Assembly: GCA_036620675.1 (NCBI GenBank)
Contig: JAZHEE010000053.1
Strand: one strand, 5' to 3'
Source: Jejubacter sp036620675
Lineage (GTDB): Bacteria > Pseudomonadota > Gammaproteobacteria > Enterobacterales > Enterobacteriaceae
DNA: 19,195 nt
The position numbers and the translations under genes were made by a program. A model generated the notes under the pieces. It was not told the origin of the DNA, ran no database searches, and saw only the letters and a program-made list of their open reading frames with translations. Of this stretch, positions 7,072-13,803 are shown in pieces; position 1 is the first letter of the stretch; the number at the start of each line of letters is the position of its first letter.

Positions 7072-7404
7072 TTACAGCGTGGGGCGGGAAGCGGACTGCT
7101 GTTCCAGGCGGCGAATGGTGGCGCGGGCATCGGCCAGCTCCCGGGACTGGCGTGATTCCAGTTCGCTCAGCGTTTTTTCACGCCCCATCAGATCGTTGAT
7201 GGTCTTCTGCTGCATTTCCGCCTTACTGATGGCCGCAATTCTGGCGGTATCCGCCTGAACGAACAGGCTGTGGTGATAAAATGCCGACCAGCCCAGACCG
7301 CCGACCAGCGACAGGACAAACGCGGCAATCGCCACACGATAGCGGCGATCGATATCGGACCAGCCGCACGGCTGGTAGTGTTCACGTTGAGTGTGCTTTA
7401 CCAT
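7072..7404 (-). CDS. Small inner-membrane protein with periplasmic coiled coil (Rz/DUF2570-like?)
   Basis: I do not recognise this 110-residue protein with certainty. It has a hydrophilic N-terminus with a DIDRRYR segment (18-23), one membrane span (about 24-43), and a charged, heptad-rich helix (about 55-103). The stretch ending RELADARATIRRLEQQ resembles the C-terminal part of phage Rz-type inner-membrane spanins. Against a functional spanin, there is no nested or following Rz1-like lipoprotein gene, and no endolysin or holin beside it. The start at 7404 (MVKHTQREHYQ) is preceded by GGAG at about 10 nt spacing; an in-frame ATG at 7446 has no better site. It lies 88 nt upstream of smrA on the same strand and could be co-transcribed with it. 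Confidence 0.65.
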   Translation of the reverse strand: MVKHTQREHYQPCGWSDIDRRYRVAIAAFVLSLVGGLGWSAFYHHSLFVQADTARIAAISKAEMQQKTINDLMGREKTLSELESRQSRELADARATIRRLEQQSASRPTL

Positions 7405-7639
7405 TTCGGGAACTCCAGTGCCTGAACCACAGGCGAAAACGACCAACAGTGTTCTGCGGCTTGCGTCTTACGCGCGCCGCTTTTGCTCTTTTTATCAGGA
7501 AAAATTAAGAATATCACAGAGTACTCTGCAGGCGGAATGGCCGAAAATGCCAGTAATCGTGACTCAATTTATAACATCAGATCGGGTAGCCGCCTGCCCC
7601 TGGCATAAAAAGCCTTAAACACGACAGATCAAAGCATGG

Positions 7640-7867
7640 CTACTGGTGATGATTGCGGCGGAATAATGCCCACTCTTCAATACGCTCTCCTGATGGCAGA
7701 TTGCAATACCCCACCTCACCTTCCGGTGTCTTAACCATCTCCAGCTTTCCCCCCTGGTCAATGCAGTACACCGAAGCCGGGTTGGCCATACCAACCGGCC
7801 TCTCGGATTCCTGGTGAGCAGAACATCCAGTAACAAGAACGACAGCAGCAAATATCATTTTTTTCAT
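7640..7867 (-). CDS. DUF333 family small lipoprotein
   Basis: The 75-residue product begins with a lipoprotein signal, MKKMIFAAVVLVTGC, whose lipobox VTGC predicts cleavage before Cys15 and lipid attachment. Ser at the next position suggests outer-membrane sorting. The mature part has the DUF333 pattern: GMANPASVYCIDQGGKL followed by GEVGYCNLPSGERIEEWAL, with two cysteines that could form a disulfide. E. coli relatives include YdbJ and YoaF; function is unknown. The ATG at 7867 has AAAAGG close upstream. It sits alone in the AT-rich stretch between smrA and abgR, 235 nt upstream of the gene at 7404. Confidence 0.8.
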   Translation of the reverse strand: MKKMIFAAVVLVTGCSAHQESERPVGMANPASVYCIDQGGKLEMVKTPEGEVGYCNLPSGERIEEWALFRRNHHQ

Positions 7868-7916
7868 TGGCCTTTTCTTTATCCAGTTAAGAAATCCTGA
7901 GAGAGATGCTACACCG

Positions 7917-8048
7917 TCAGATATGCAAAAACCACATCACCACAGGCATTCCTGTCTGACTGCAAAGAGAGTCTCCCGGGCCTGTGAGGAAAATTAAATG
8001 CACCCCTAAAACCATAAGCGTCGGAGCGACTAACGCAAAGCCTAACAT
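7917..8048 (-). CDS. Possible small membrane peptide (43 aa)
   Basis: A 43-codon frame starting ATG 8048 and ending TGA 7917 encodes a very hydrophobic N-terminal segment (LGFALVAPTLMVLGVHLIFL, residues 2-21) that would form one membrane span, followed by a short tail with two TG pairs and one Cys. It lies 47 nt beyond the LysR gene stop and 49 nt before the DUF333 gene on the same strand. The ribosome site is poor (GGGCT), and I know no family for it. It may be a genuine small protein, a remnant of a longer membrane protein, or chance. Confidence 0.25.
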   Translation of the reverse strand: MLGFALVAPTLMVLGVHLIFLTGPGDSLCSQTGMPVVMWFLHI

Positions 8049-8095
8049 TACCAGCCCAGAAATAACCCAGTATCATAGTCGTTGCCGTTTTGACT

Positions 8096-9001
8096 CTATT
8101 TAACCCCATTTCCACCATCAAATAACGTTTTGAACTCATCAACAACCACATCGATAAAAACACGTAATTGAGGGGGGATAAATCTTTGCCTGGGATAAAC
8201 GATGCTGATTGTATCTTTCCGCGAATACCAGTCGGGCAATAATCGGATTAATGTTCCATCGGCAAGATCATCATGACACTGATAGAGCGGCAATAAGGCA
8301 ATTCCCTTTCCTTCCCTGACCATATATCTGAGAAGCTGAATATCATTAATGCGTAAATGACCTGATATCGGAATAAGTATCTGCTCATTACTTTTCCTGA
8401 GTGTCCAGCTGTCTGTGCAATGAGGAGAAAACAGCAGACAACGATGGCTATAGAGCTCATCGGGCTTTTGTGGCGCAGGACACTCTTTCAGATAACGTTT
8501 TCCGGCAAACAGTCCCCATTCAGCTACGGCTATCTTCCTGGCCACAAGAGAAGAGTCTTTCAATTCGCCCACACGGATTGCCACGTCAAACCCTTCCCTA
8601 ACCAGGTCAGCATGGCGGCTCATGAGCTCGATTTCCGGCCGAATGCCCGGGTAGCTTGAGTATAATCGGTCAATAATCGATGACAGGACATGATCCCCTA
8701 AATCGATAGGGGCAGTCACGCGCAAGTATCCTGATGGCATCCCCGTTGAAGTGATGACCGAGGCTTCAGCATCCAGTAGCTGGCGAATGCCATCGACTGC
8801 AATCCGATAATAAATTCTCCCCGCTTCCGTCAGATTTATACGCCGGGTGGTGCGTTGCAGCAGGGTAACGCCAAGGTATTCTTCAAGTCTGGAGACACGG
8901 TTACTGACCGTAGAAACAGGCAGACGTAACTGCTTTGCCGCAGCGCTAAATCCACCAGCCTGCACAACACTGACAAACACTCTTACCTGATTCAGATCCA
9001 T
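8096..9001 (-). CDS. LysR-family transcriptional regulator
   Basis: The 301-residue product has the standard LysR length and layout: N-terminal winged HTH (residues 1-60, MDLNQVRVFVSVVQAGGFSA and a recognition helix near PVSTVSNRVSRLEE) and a C-terminal effector-binding domain with GYLRVTAPIDLG and GIALLPLYQC segments. The HTH and the TAPIDLG segment resemble the AaeR/CrgA/DsdC-type subgroup common in Enterobacteriaceae. I chose ATG 9001; an in-frame extension to 9178 would run across the divergent promoter and into the next gene. It is divergent from the YcaC-like hydrolase with 117 nt between starts, so it probably controls that gene. It is more AT-rich than the pca and abg genes. Confidence 0.85.
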   Translation of the reverse strand: MDLNQVRVFVSVVQAGGFSAAAKQLRLPVSTVSNRVSRLEEYLGVTLLQRTTRRINLTEAGRIYYRIAVDGIRQLLDAEASVITSTGMPSGYLRVTAPIDLGDHVLSSIIDRLYSSYPGIRPEIELMSRHADLVREGFDVAIRVGELKDSSLVARKIAVAEWGLFAGKRYLKECPAPQKPDELYSHRCLLFSPHCTDSWTLRKSNEQILIPISGHLRINDIQLLRYMVREGKGIALLPLYQCHDDLADGTLIRLLPDWYSRKDTISIVYPRQRFIPPQLRVFIDVVVDEFKTLFDGGNGVK

Positions 9002-9118
9002 TATCCATCCAGTTAGAAAATGTTTTCCAGATATACAGTCTAGCGAACCTCTAACAGCCCTGTCATGCTGGTACGGTAAAAATTCACTGCACCTGTATTC
9101 GTTAGCCGGAGAGACGTT
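9002..9118. promoter_or_regulatory. Divergent LysR/ycaC-like promoter region
   Basis: This 117-nt AT-rich region separates the two divergent starts, the usual place for LysR binding. GAAAA-TG-TTTTC (9016-9027) is a small inverted repeat close to the LysR start. The ribosome site of the plus-strand gene is GGAG at 9108-9111. I cannot define promoters or the operator with confidence. Confidence 0.35.
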
Positions 9119-9754
9119 ATGAGCAAACCCTATGTTCGCCTCGATAAAGATAATGCGGCAGTACTGCTGATTGATCATCAGTCCGGATTGATAAATATCA
9201 CTCGGGATTATAATCCTGATCAGTTTAAAAACCGTGTGGTAGGTTTAGCTGACCTTGCTAAATTTTTTAAACTTCCTGTCATTCTGACGACCAGCTTTGA
9301 AAATGGGCCTAACGGGCCAATCGTACCTGAATTACTGGAACGCTTTCCGGATGCCCCATATATCGCCCGCCCGGGACAAATTAACGCATGGGATAACGAG
9401 GATTTTGTAAACGCGGTTAAAGCCACCGGCAAGAAACAACTGATTATCGCCGGTGTCGTAACGGAGGTCTGTGTCGCTTTCCCGACTTTAGCCGCTCTGG
9501 CCGAAGGATACGAAGTCTTTGTTATTGCAGACGCCTCTGCGACCTTTGATACAGTCTCGCGGGAAACGGCACTGGACAGGATGCGAGACGCCGGAGCGCA
9601 AATCCTTACATGGTTTGCCGCTGCCGGAGAACTACAGCGCGACTGGCGTAACGATATGGAAGGTTTTGCTGGCATTCTGGGGCCACATATTGCTCCTTAC
9701 GCCAATCTTATCCAAAGTTTCACCCGCGCCCAAAAAGACGCTGGCTCTCAATAA
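9119..9754 (+). CDS. YcaC-like isochorismatase-family hydrolase
   Basis: The 211-residue product is a cysteine-hydrolase of the isochorismatase family and resembles E. coli YcaC along its whole length (MSKPYVRLDKDNAAVLLIDHQ at the start, YIARPGQINAWDNEDFV in the middle, KKQLIIAGVVTEVCVAFP around the active site). The expected catalytic residues are visible: Asp19, the basic residue Arg84 in the position of the family's active-site region, and Cys118 in VTEVCVA. Substrate is unknown; relatives hydrolyse amide or ester bonds in small molecules. The start at 9119 has CCGGAGAGACG upstream. The gene is divergent from a LysR regulator. DNA is AT-rich here: 23 of 60 bases are G or C in 9181-9240, against 40 of 60 in 11041-11100 of abgA. 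Confidence 0.88.
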   Translation: MSKPYVRLDKDNAAVLLIDHQSGLINITRDYNPDQFKNRVVGLADLAKFFKLPVILTTSFENGPNGPIVPELLERFPDAPYIARPGQINAWDNEDFVNAVKATGKKQLIIAGVVTEVCVAFPTLAALAEGYEVFVIADASATFDTVSRETALDRMRDAGAQILTWFAAAGELQRDWRNDMEGFAGILGPHIAPYANLIQSFTRAQKDAGSQ

Positions 9755-9879
9755 TTTTCTGAACGTTGCCATGGAGGGCGGCGATGAAAAACACTAAAGC
9801 TGGTACGCTTCCCTGCCTTTACGCAAGCCACATGCCGTTACATCTCTTCACTCTTCTTCCAGCTATTTTGCGATTGGCA

Positions 9880-10806
9880 TCAAACCATCACTCCTGAGGC
9901 GGGCTCGCCAGAAGCACACAAGCGGCGGAAGTGGCTGATAAGTAAAGCGGTAAGCGGCGTTGGCGGCGTATCGCGGCGCTGAATCAAATAATAACCCGCC
10001 ATGGGTAACAACTCCTGAATATTGACTCGTTCTAGCAGACCGCGATGCTGCATATCCTGTCCCATATCTTCCGGCAGCACGGTCAGATAGTCGCTGTGGG
10101 TCGCCAGATTAATGCTGGAGGTGAAGGTTTCACATACCACGCCGATGTCTGGCTGAATCCCCTGGCGCTGAAAGAACTCCTCCATCTGGCGGAAATAGCT
10201 GCCCTGCGGCGACGGCATAGCCCAACGCCAGGCACCGAGCTGCGCCAGGTATCGGGCCGCGATGGCGGGATGATCCGGACGGGCGAAAATCGCGAAACGC
10301 TTTTCCAGCAGCTTTTCAAAACTGAACTCGCGTTCCCAGGGGCCGCGGTACCAGGTGTTGATAGTGAAATCGAGCTTGCCCTGGCGCAGTTCATCGATCA
10401 TCGATACCAGTTGCCCTTCGACAATTCTGACCTTCACCTCCGGATGCTGACGCTGGAAGTTCGCGATAGCCGTCGGCATCAGACTGCGCGAAATGCTGGC
10501 CCCCAGCCCAATATTCACCTGGCCACGAAACTCCCCCAGGCTCTGGGCGATAGCCTCTCTGGCGGCGCGCAGCTCTTCCAGGATCAGACAAGCGTGCTGG
10601 AAGAAGCGTTCGCCACATACCGTCAGCGCTACCCCCTGGCTACGACGCACAAAGAGCTGCGCCCCCATCCCCACTTCCAGTTCGCGAATCGATTTGGTCA
10701 GAGCCGGCTGCGATACCGCCAGGGTGCGGCTGGCGCCGCGAATACTGCCATGGCGCGCCACCTCTACGAAGGCGCGAATCTGGTGGAACTTAATCTGAAA
10801 AGCCAT
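9880..10806 (-). CDS. abgR: LysR-family regulator of the abg operon
   Basis: AbgR is the LysR-type regulator divergently linked to abgABT. The 308-residue product begins MAFQIKFHQIRAFVEVARHGSIRGASR, nearly the same as E. coli AbgR, and keeps the INIGLGASISRSLMPTAI-type and VRIVEGQLVSMIDELRQG segments in its effector domain. HTH is at residues 18-38. I chose ATG 10806 rather than an in-frame ATG at 10845, which lies within the divergent promoter region. The C-terminus extends a few residues beyond what I recall for E. coli. It converges with the YcaC-like gene, with 125 nt between the stops. Confidence 0.93.
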   Translation of the reverse strand: MAFQIKFHQIRAFVEVARHGSIRGASRTLAVSQPALTKSIRELEVGMGAQLFVRRSQGVALTVCGERFFQHACLILEELRAAREAIAQSLGEFRGQVNIGLGASISRSLMPTAIANFQRQHPEVKVRIVEGQLVSMIDELRQGKLDFTINTWYRGPWEREFSFEKLLEKRFAIFARPDHPAIAARYLAQLGAWRWAMPSPQGSYFRQMEEFFQRQGIQPDIGVVCETFTSSINLATHSDYLTVLPEDMGQDMQHRGLLERVNIQELLPMAGYYLIQRRDTPPTPLTALLISHFRRLCASGEPASGVMV

Positions 10807-10983
10807 GCCCGGACTCCGATAACCGTTATTTATCAAACGAAACAAACTGTCATCTACTGTAAATCAAAGCGATATGCCAGAGTGATTCCTGAAAGGCAAA
10901 AACGTAGATTTAGCGCAATGCAATAAGTAAAAGCTATCACAACGTGAACTGAATCACAGAAAACACTTATATCAGGAGCAGAG
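10807..10983. promoter_or_regulatory. abgR-abgA divergent promoter region
   Basis: This 177-nt region separates divergent abgR and abgA. ATAAC-C-GTTAT (10819-10829) is a perfect palindrome 13 nt before the abgR start and contains a LysR-type T-N11-A pattern, so it is a candidate AbgR autoregulatory site. CGTGA-N6-TCACA (10943-10958) matches the CRP core at nine of ten positions. Promoter hexamers are not clear to me. Confidence 0.45.
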
Positions 10984-12294
10984 ATGAATTCGCTGACACA
11001 ACAGATTGAAGCCCTGGCCCCTAAACTGCGCCAGTGGCGCCGCGACTTTCACCACTATGCCGAGTCGGGCTGGGTCGAGTTCCGCACCGCCAGCCTGGTC
11101 GCACGCGAGCTGGACAGCCTGGGCTGGCAACTGGCGCTGGGACGCGATGTTATCAGCGCCGATGCCCGTATGGGGCTGCCGGATGCTGATACCCTGGCCG
11201 CCGAGGAGCAGCGCGCCCTGGCCCAAGGCGCTGACCCCCGCTGGCTCCCTGCCTTTTCCGGTGGTTTTACCGGCCTGGTCGCGACTCTGGAAACCGGCAA
11301 ACCCGGCCCCGTGTTCGGCTTTCGGGTGGACATGGACGCGCTGGATCTCAGCGAGCAGCAGAGCGCACCACATCGCCCGGCGGCGGAGGGCTTCGCCTCC
11401 TGTAACCCCGGTATGATGCACGCCTGCGGCCACGACGGCCATACAGCCATTGGACTGGGGCTGGCGCATCTGTTAAGCGCCCTGAAACCACATCTGCACG
11501 GCACTATTAAACTGCTGTTCCAGCCCGCCGAAGAGGGAACTCGTGGCGCTCGCGCGATGGTGGAGGCTGGCGTGCTGGATGATGTGGACTACTTTACCGC
11601 CATCCATATCGGTACCGGCGTGCCGCCAGGCGAGGTGGTGTGCGGCAGCGATAACTTTATGGCCACCACTAAGTTCGATGCCCTGTTCCGCGGCACTGCG
11701 GCCCACGCCGGCGGTAACCCCGAACAGGGGCGCAATGCCCTGCTGGCCGCCGCCCAGGCCGCACTGGCTCTGCACGCAATCGCGCCCCACAGCCATGGCC
11801 CGTCGCGGGTCAACGTCGGTGTCATGCAGGCTGGCAGCGGGCGTAATGTGGTGCCTGCCGATGCCCTGTTGAAGGTGGAAACGCGCGGCGCCACCGATGA
11901 GATTAACGAGTATGTATTTGCCCGCGCCCGTCAGGTTATTGAAGGCGCGGCGATCGGTCACGGCGTACAGCAGGAGATCCGCCTGATGGGCGCCGCCACC
12001 AGCAGCCATCCTTCCCCGGAATGGGTCGACTTTGTTCGCCGTCAGGCTGCCCTTATCCCCGGCGTCGAACGCGCCGTGCCGCGCTGTGAAGGCAGCGCCG
12101 GTTCGGAAGATGCCACGTTAATGATGGCCCGGGTTCAGGCCCGGGGTGGCCAGGCCACTTATATGGTGTTCGGTACCACCCTCAGTGCGGGCCACCATAA
12201 CGAATGCTTCGATTTTGACGAGGGCGTGATGTCCACGGCAGTCGCCACCCTGGCGAGCCTGGTGCTCAACTTTCCACAGTCCGGAGACGCATAA
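10984..12294 (+). CDS. abgA: p-Aminobenzoyl-glutamate hydrolase subunit A
   Basis: AbgA with AbgB forms the enzyme that splits p-aminobenzoyl-glutamate, a folate breakdown product, into p-aminobenzoate and glutamate in the cytoplasm. The 436-residue product equals E. coli AbgA in length and is an M20-family metallopeptidase: metal ligands are visible in VDMDALD (Asp116 region), HACGHDGH (146-153), PAEEG (Glu183/184) and AGHHNE near residue 405. A dimerisation (lid) domain is expected between about 205 and 325. The start has AGGAG at 10974-10978. Its stop overlaps the abgB start by 1 nt (TAATG), which indicates coupled translation. Confidence 0.95.
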   Translation: MNSLTQQIEALAPKLRQWRRDFHHYAESGWVEFRTASLVARELDSLGWQLALGRDVISADARMGLPDADTLAAEEQRALAQGADPRWLPAFSGGFTGLVATLETGKPGPVFGFRVDMDALDLSEQQSAPHRPAAEGFASCNPGMMHACGHDGHTAIGLGLAHLLSALKPHLHGTIKLLFQPAEEGTRGARAMVEAGVLDDVDYFTAIHIGTGVPPGEVVCGSDNFMATTKFDALFRGTAAHAGGNPEQGRNALLAAAQAALALHAIAPHSHGPSRVNVGVMQAGSGRNVVPADALLKVETRGATDEINEYVFARARQVIEGAAIGHGVQQEIRLMGAATSSHPSPEWVDFVRRQAALIPGVERAVPRCEGSAGSEDATLMMARVQARGGQATYMVFGTTLSAGHHNECFDFDEGVMSTAVATLASLVLNFPQSGDA

Positions 12295-13745
12295 TGAAAA
12301 ACCTGTACCCATTTGTCGATGACGCTGTCGAAACCCGGCGTGCGCAGTTTATCGCGCTTGCCGATGAGATCTGGGATCATCCGGAAACTCGCTTCGAAGA
12401 GTTCTGGTCGGCACAGCGACTGGCCGATGCGCTGGAAGCGGAGGGTTTTAGCGTAGAGCGCGGCGTCGGTGGTATTGAAACCGCATTTATCGCCAGTTAC
12501 GGCAGCGGCAGTCCCGTTATCGCCCTGTTGGGCGAATATGACGCGCTGGCGGGGATGAGCCAGCAGGCAGGATGCACGGAGCCAGAGCCGCTGACTCCCG
12601 GCGCCAACGGTCACGGCTGCGGCCATAATCTGCTGGGTAGTGCCGCGCTGGCAGGCGCAGTGGCGGTCAAAGCCTGGATGGAAAATCAGGGTGGCCAGGG
12701 AACGGTGCGCTTCTACGGCTGCCCTGGCGAAGAAGGCGGCTCCGGAAAAACCTTTATGGTACGCGAGGGATTATTTGACGATGTCGACGCTGCCATCACC
12801 TGGCATCCGGAAGCCTGGGCAGGCATGTTTAGTCTGGCGACCCTGGCCAATATTCAGGTGGCTTACCGCTTTCACGGCATAGCGGCCCATGCCGCCAACT
12901 CGCCACATCTGGGGCGCAGCGCGCTGGACGCCGTTACCCTGATGACCACCGGCAGTAATTTCCTGAACGAACATATTATCGAGAAGGCCCGGGTACACTA
13001 CGCCATCACCGATACCGGCGGAATCTCGCCTAATGTGGTGCAGTCCCATGCTGAAGTGGTCTACCTGATCCGCGCCCCGGAAATGGCTCAGGCCAGAGAG
13101 ATCCATCAACGTATTGAAAAAATCGCCCAGGGTGCGGCGCTGATGACTGAAACCCGGGTTGAGTCGCGCTTTATTAAGGCCTGCTCCGACTATCTGCCCA
13201 ACCGTAATCTGGAAGCGGCGATGTACGAGGCGCTGCAGGCTTTCGGCACCCCGGACTGGAGCGATGAAGAGCGCGCATTTGCCGCCCGCATTCGCGCCAC
13301 GCTGAACGAAAATGATATCACCAACAGCCTTAACAATATTGCCGGCACCGCCAATGAACGAGGCGAAGCGTTCGCCTGCCGTCAGCGTGACACCCTGCTG
13401 GTAGACGAAGTTGCGCCCTGGGAGCCAAATCGTGGTCTGCTGGCCGGATCCACCGACGTTGGCGATGTGAGCTGGAAAGTACCGGTGGCTCAGTGCTTCA
13501 GTCCCTGCTTCGCAGTGGGTACGGCGCTGCACTCCTGGCAACTGGTCAGCCAGGGGCGAACCAGCATCGCCCATAAGGGGATGCTGCTGGCCGCGAAAGT
13601 GCTGGGAGCGACCGCCATCCGGCTGCTGAGCGATCCGGAACTGGTCAAACGCTGTCGTCACGAGCTGGAGCAACAACGGGAAAAGCGCCCGTGGCAATGC
13701 CCGCTCCCGGATGATGTGACACCGTCACCTTTATCCGGCATCTAA
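12294..13745 (+). CDS. abgB: p-Aminobenzoyl-glutamate hydrolase subunit B
   Basis: AbgB is the second subunit of the p-aminobenzoyl-glutamate hydrolase. The 483-residue product is another M20-family peptidase: ALLGEYDAL (residues 77-85), GHGCGHNLLG (106-115) and CPGEEGGSG (143-151) carry the predicted metal and catalytic residues, and the HGIAAHAANSPHLGRSALDA segment (about 195-215) belongs to the lid domain. Length is close to E. coli AbgB (481). It starts in the TAATG overlap with abgA; a GGAG lies in the end of abgA just upstream. The stop is followed by a 58-nt G-poor spacer before abgT. Confidence 0.95.
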   Translation: MKNLYPFVDDAVETRRAQFIALADEIWDHPETRFEEFWSAQRLADALEAEGFSVERGVGGIETAFIASYGSGSPVIALLGEYDALAGMSQQAGCTEPEPLTPGANGHGCGHNLLGSAALAGAVAVKAWMENQGGQGTVRFYGCPGEEGGSGKTFMVREGLFDDVDAAITWHPEAWAGMFSLATLANIQVAYRFHGIAAHAANSPHLGRSALDAVTLMTTGSNFLNEHIIEKARVHYAITDTGGISPNVVQSHAEVVYLIRAPEMAQAREIHQRIEKIAQGAALMTETRVESRFIKACSDYLPNRNLEAAMYEALQAFGTPDWSDEERAFAARIRATLNENDITNSLNNIAGTANERGEAFACRQRDTLLVDEVAPWEPNRGLLAGSTDVGDVSWKVPVAQCFSPCFAVGTALHSWQLVSQGRTSIAHKGMLLAAKVLGATAIRLLSDPELVKRCRHELEQQREKRPWQCPLPDDVTPSPLSGI

Positions 13746-13791
13746 AACAATAAATAACACAACAACACTCATAACAACATTCATCACAACC
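13739..13791 (+). promoter_or_regulatory. G-free CA-rich abgT leader, candidate GcvB sRNA site
   Basis: No G occurs from 13739 to 13791, and the run contains CACAACAA at 13758-13765 plus other CAAC repeats, just upstream of the abgT ribosome site (GAGGA, 13792-13796). CACAACAW is the consensus reported for targets of the G/U-rich R1 region of the sRNA GcvB, which represses many amino-acid and peptide transporter mRNAs. The role here is inferred. Confidence 0.4.
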
Positions 13792-13803
13792 GAGGAACGC
13801 CCC

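Noticed and set aside
7029..7072. Inverted repeat CGCCCCGC/GCGGGGCG between smrA and the membrane-protein gene
   Set aside because: The loop is 26 nt and no T run follows, so I cannot support a terminator call.
7188..7385. Frame nested in the spanin-like gene, as a possible Rz1 lipoprotein
   Set aside because: Rz1 genes are nested in another frame of Rz, so I looked for one here, but this frame has no lipobox and is arginine-rich.
7528..7597. GCAGGCGG/CCGCCTGC inverted repeat
   Set aside because: Arms are only 8 bp and 54 nt apart, which is likely by chance.
9002..9178. N-terminal extension of the LysR gene to an ATG at 9178
   Set aside because: It would add 59 residues before a canonical LysR start, cross the divergent promoter and overlap the YcaC-like gene.
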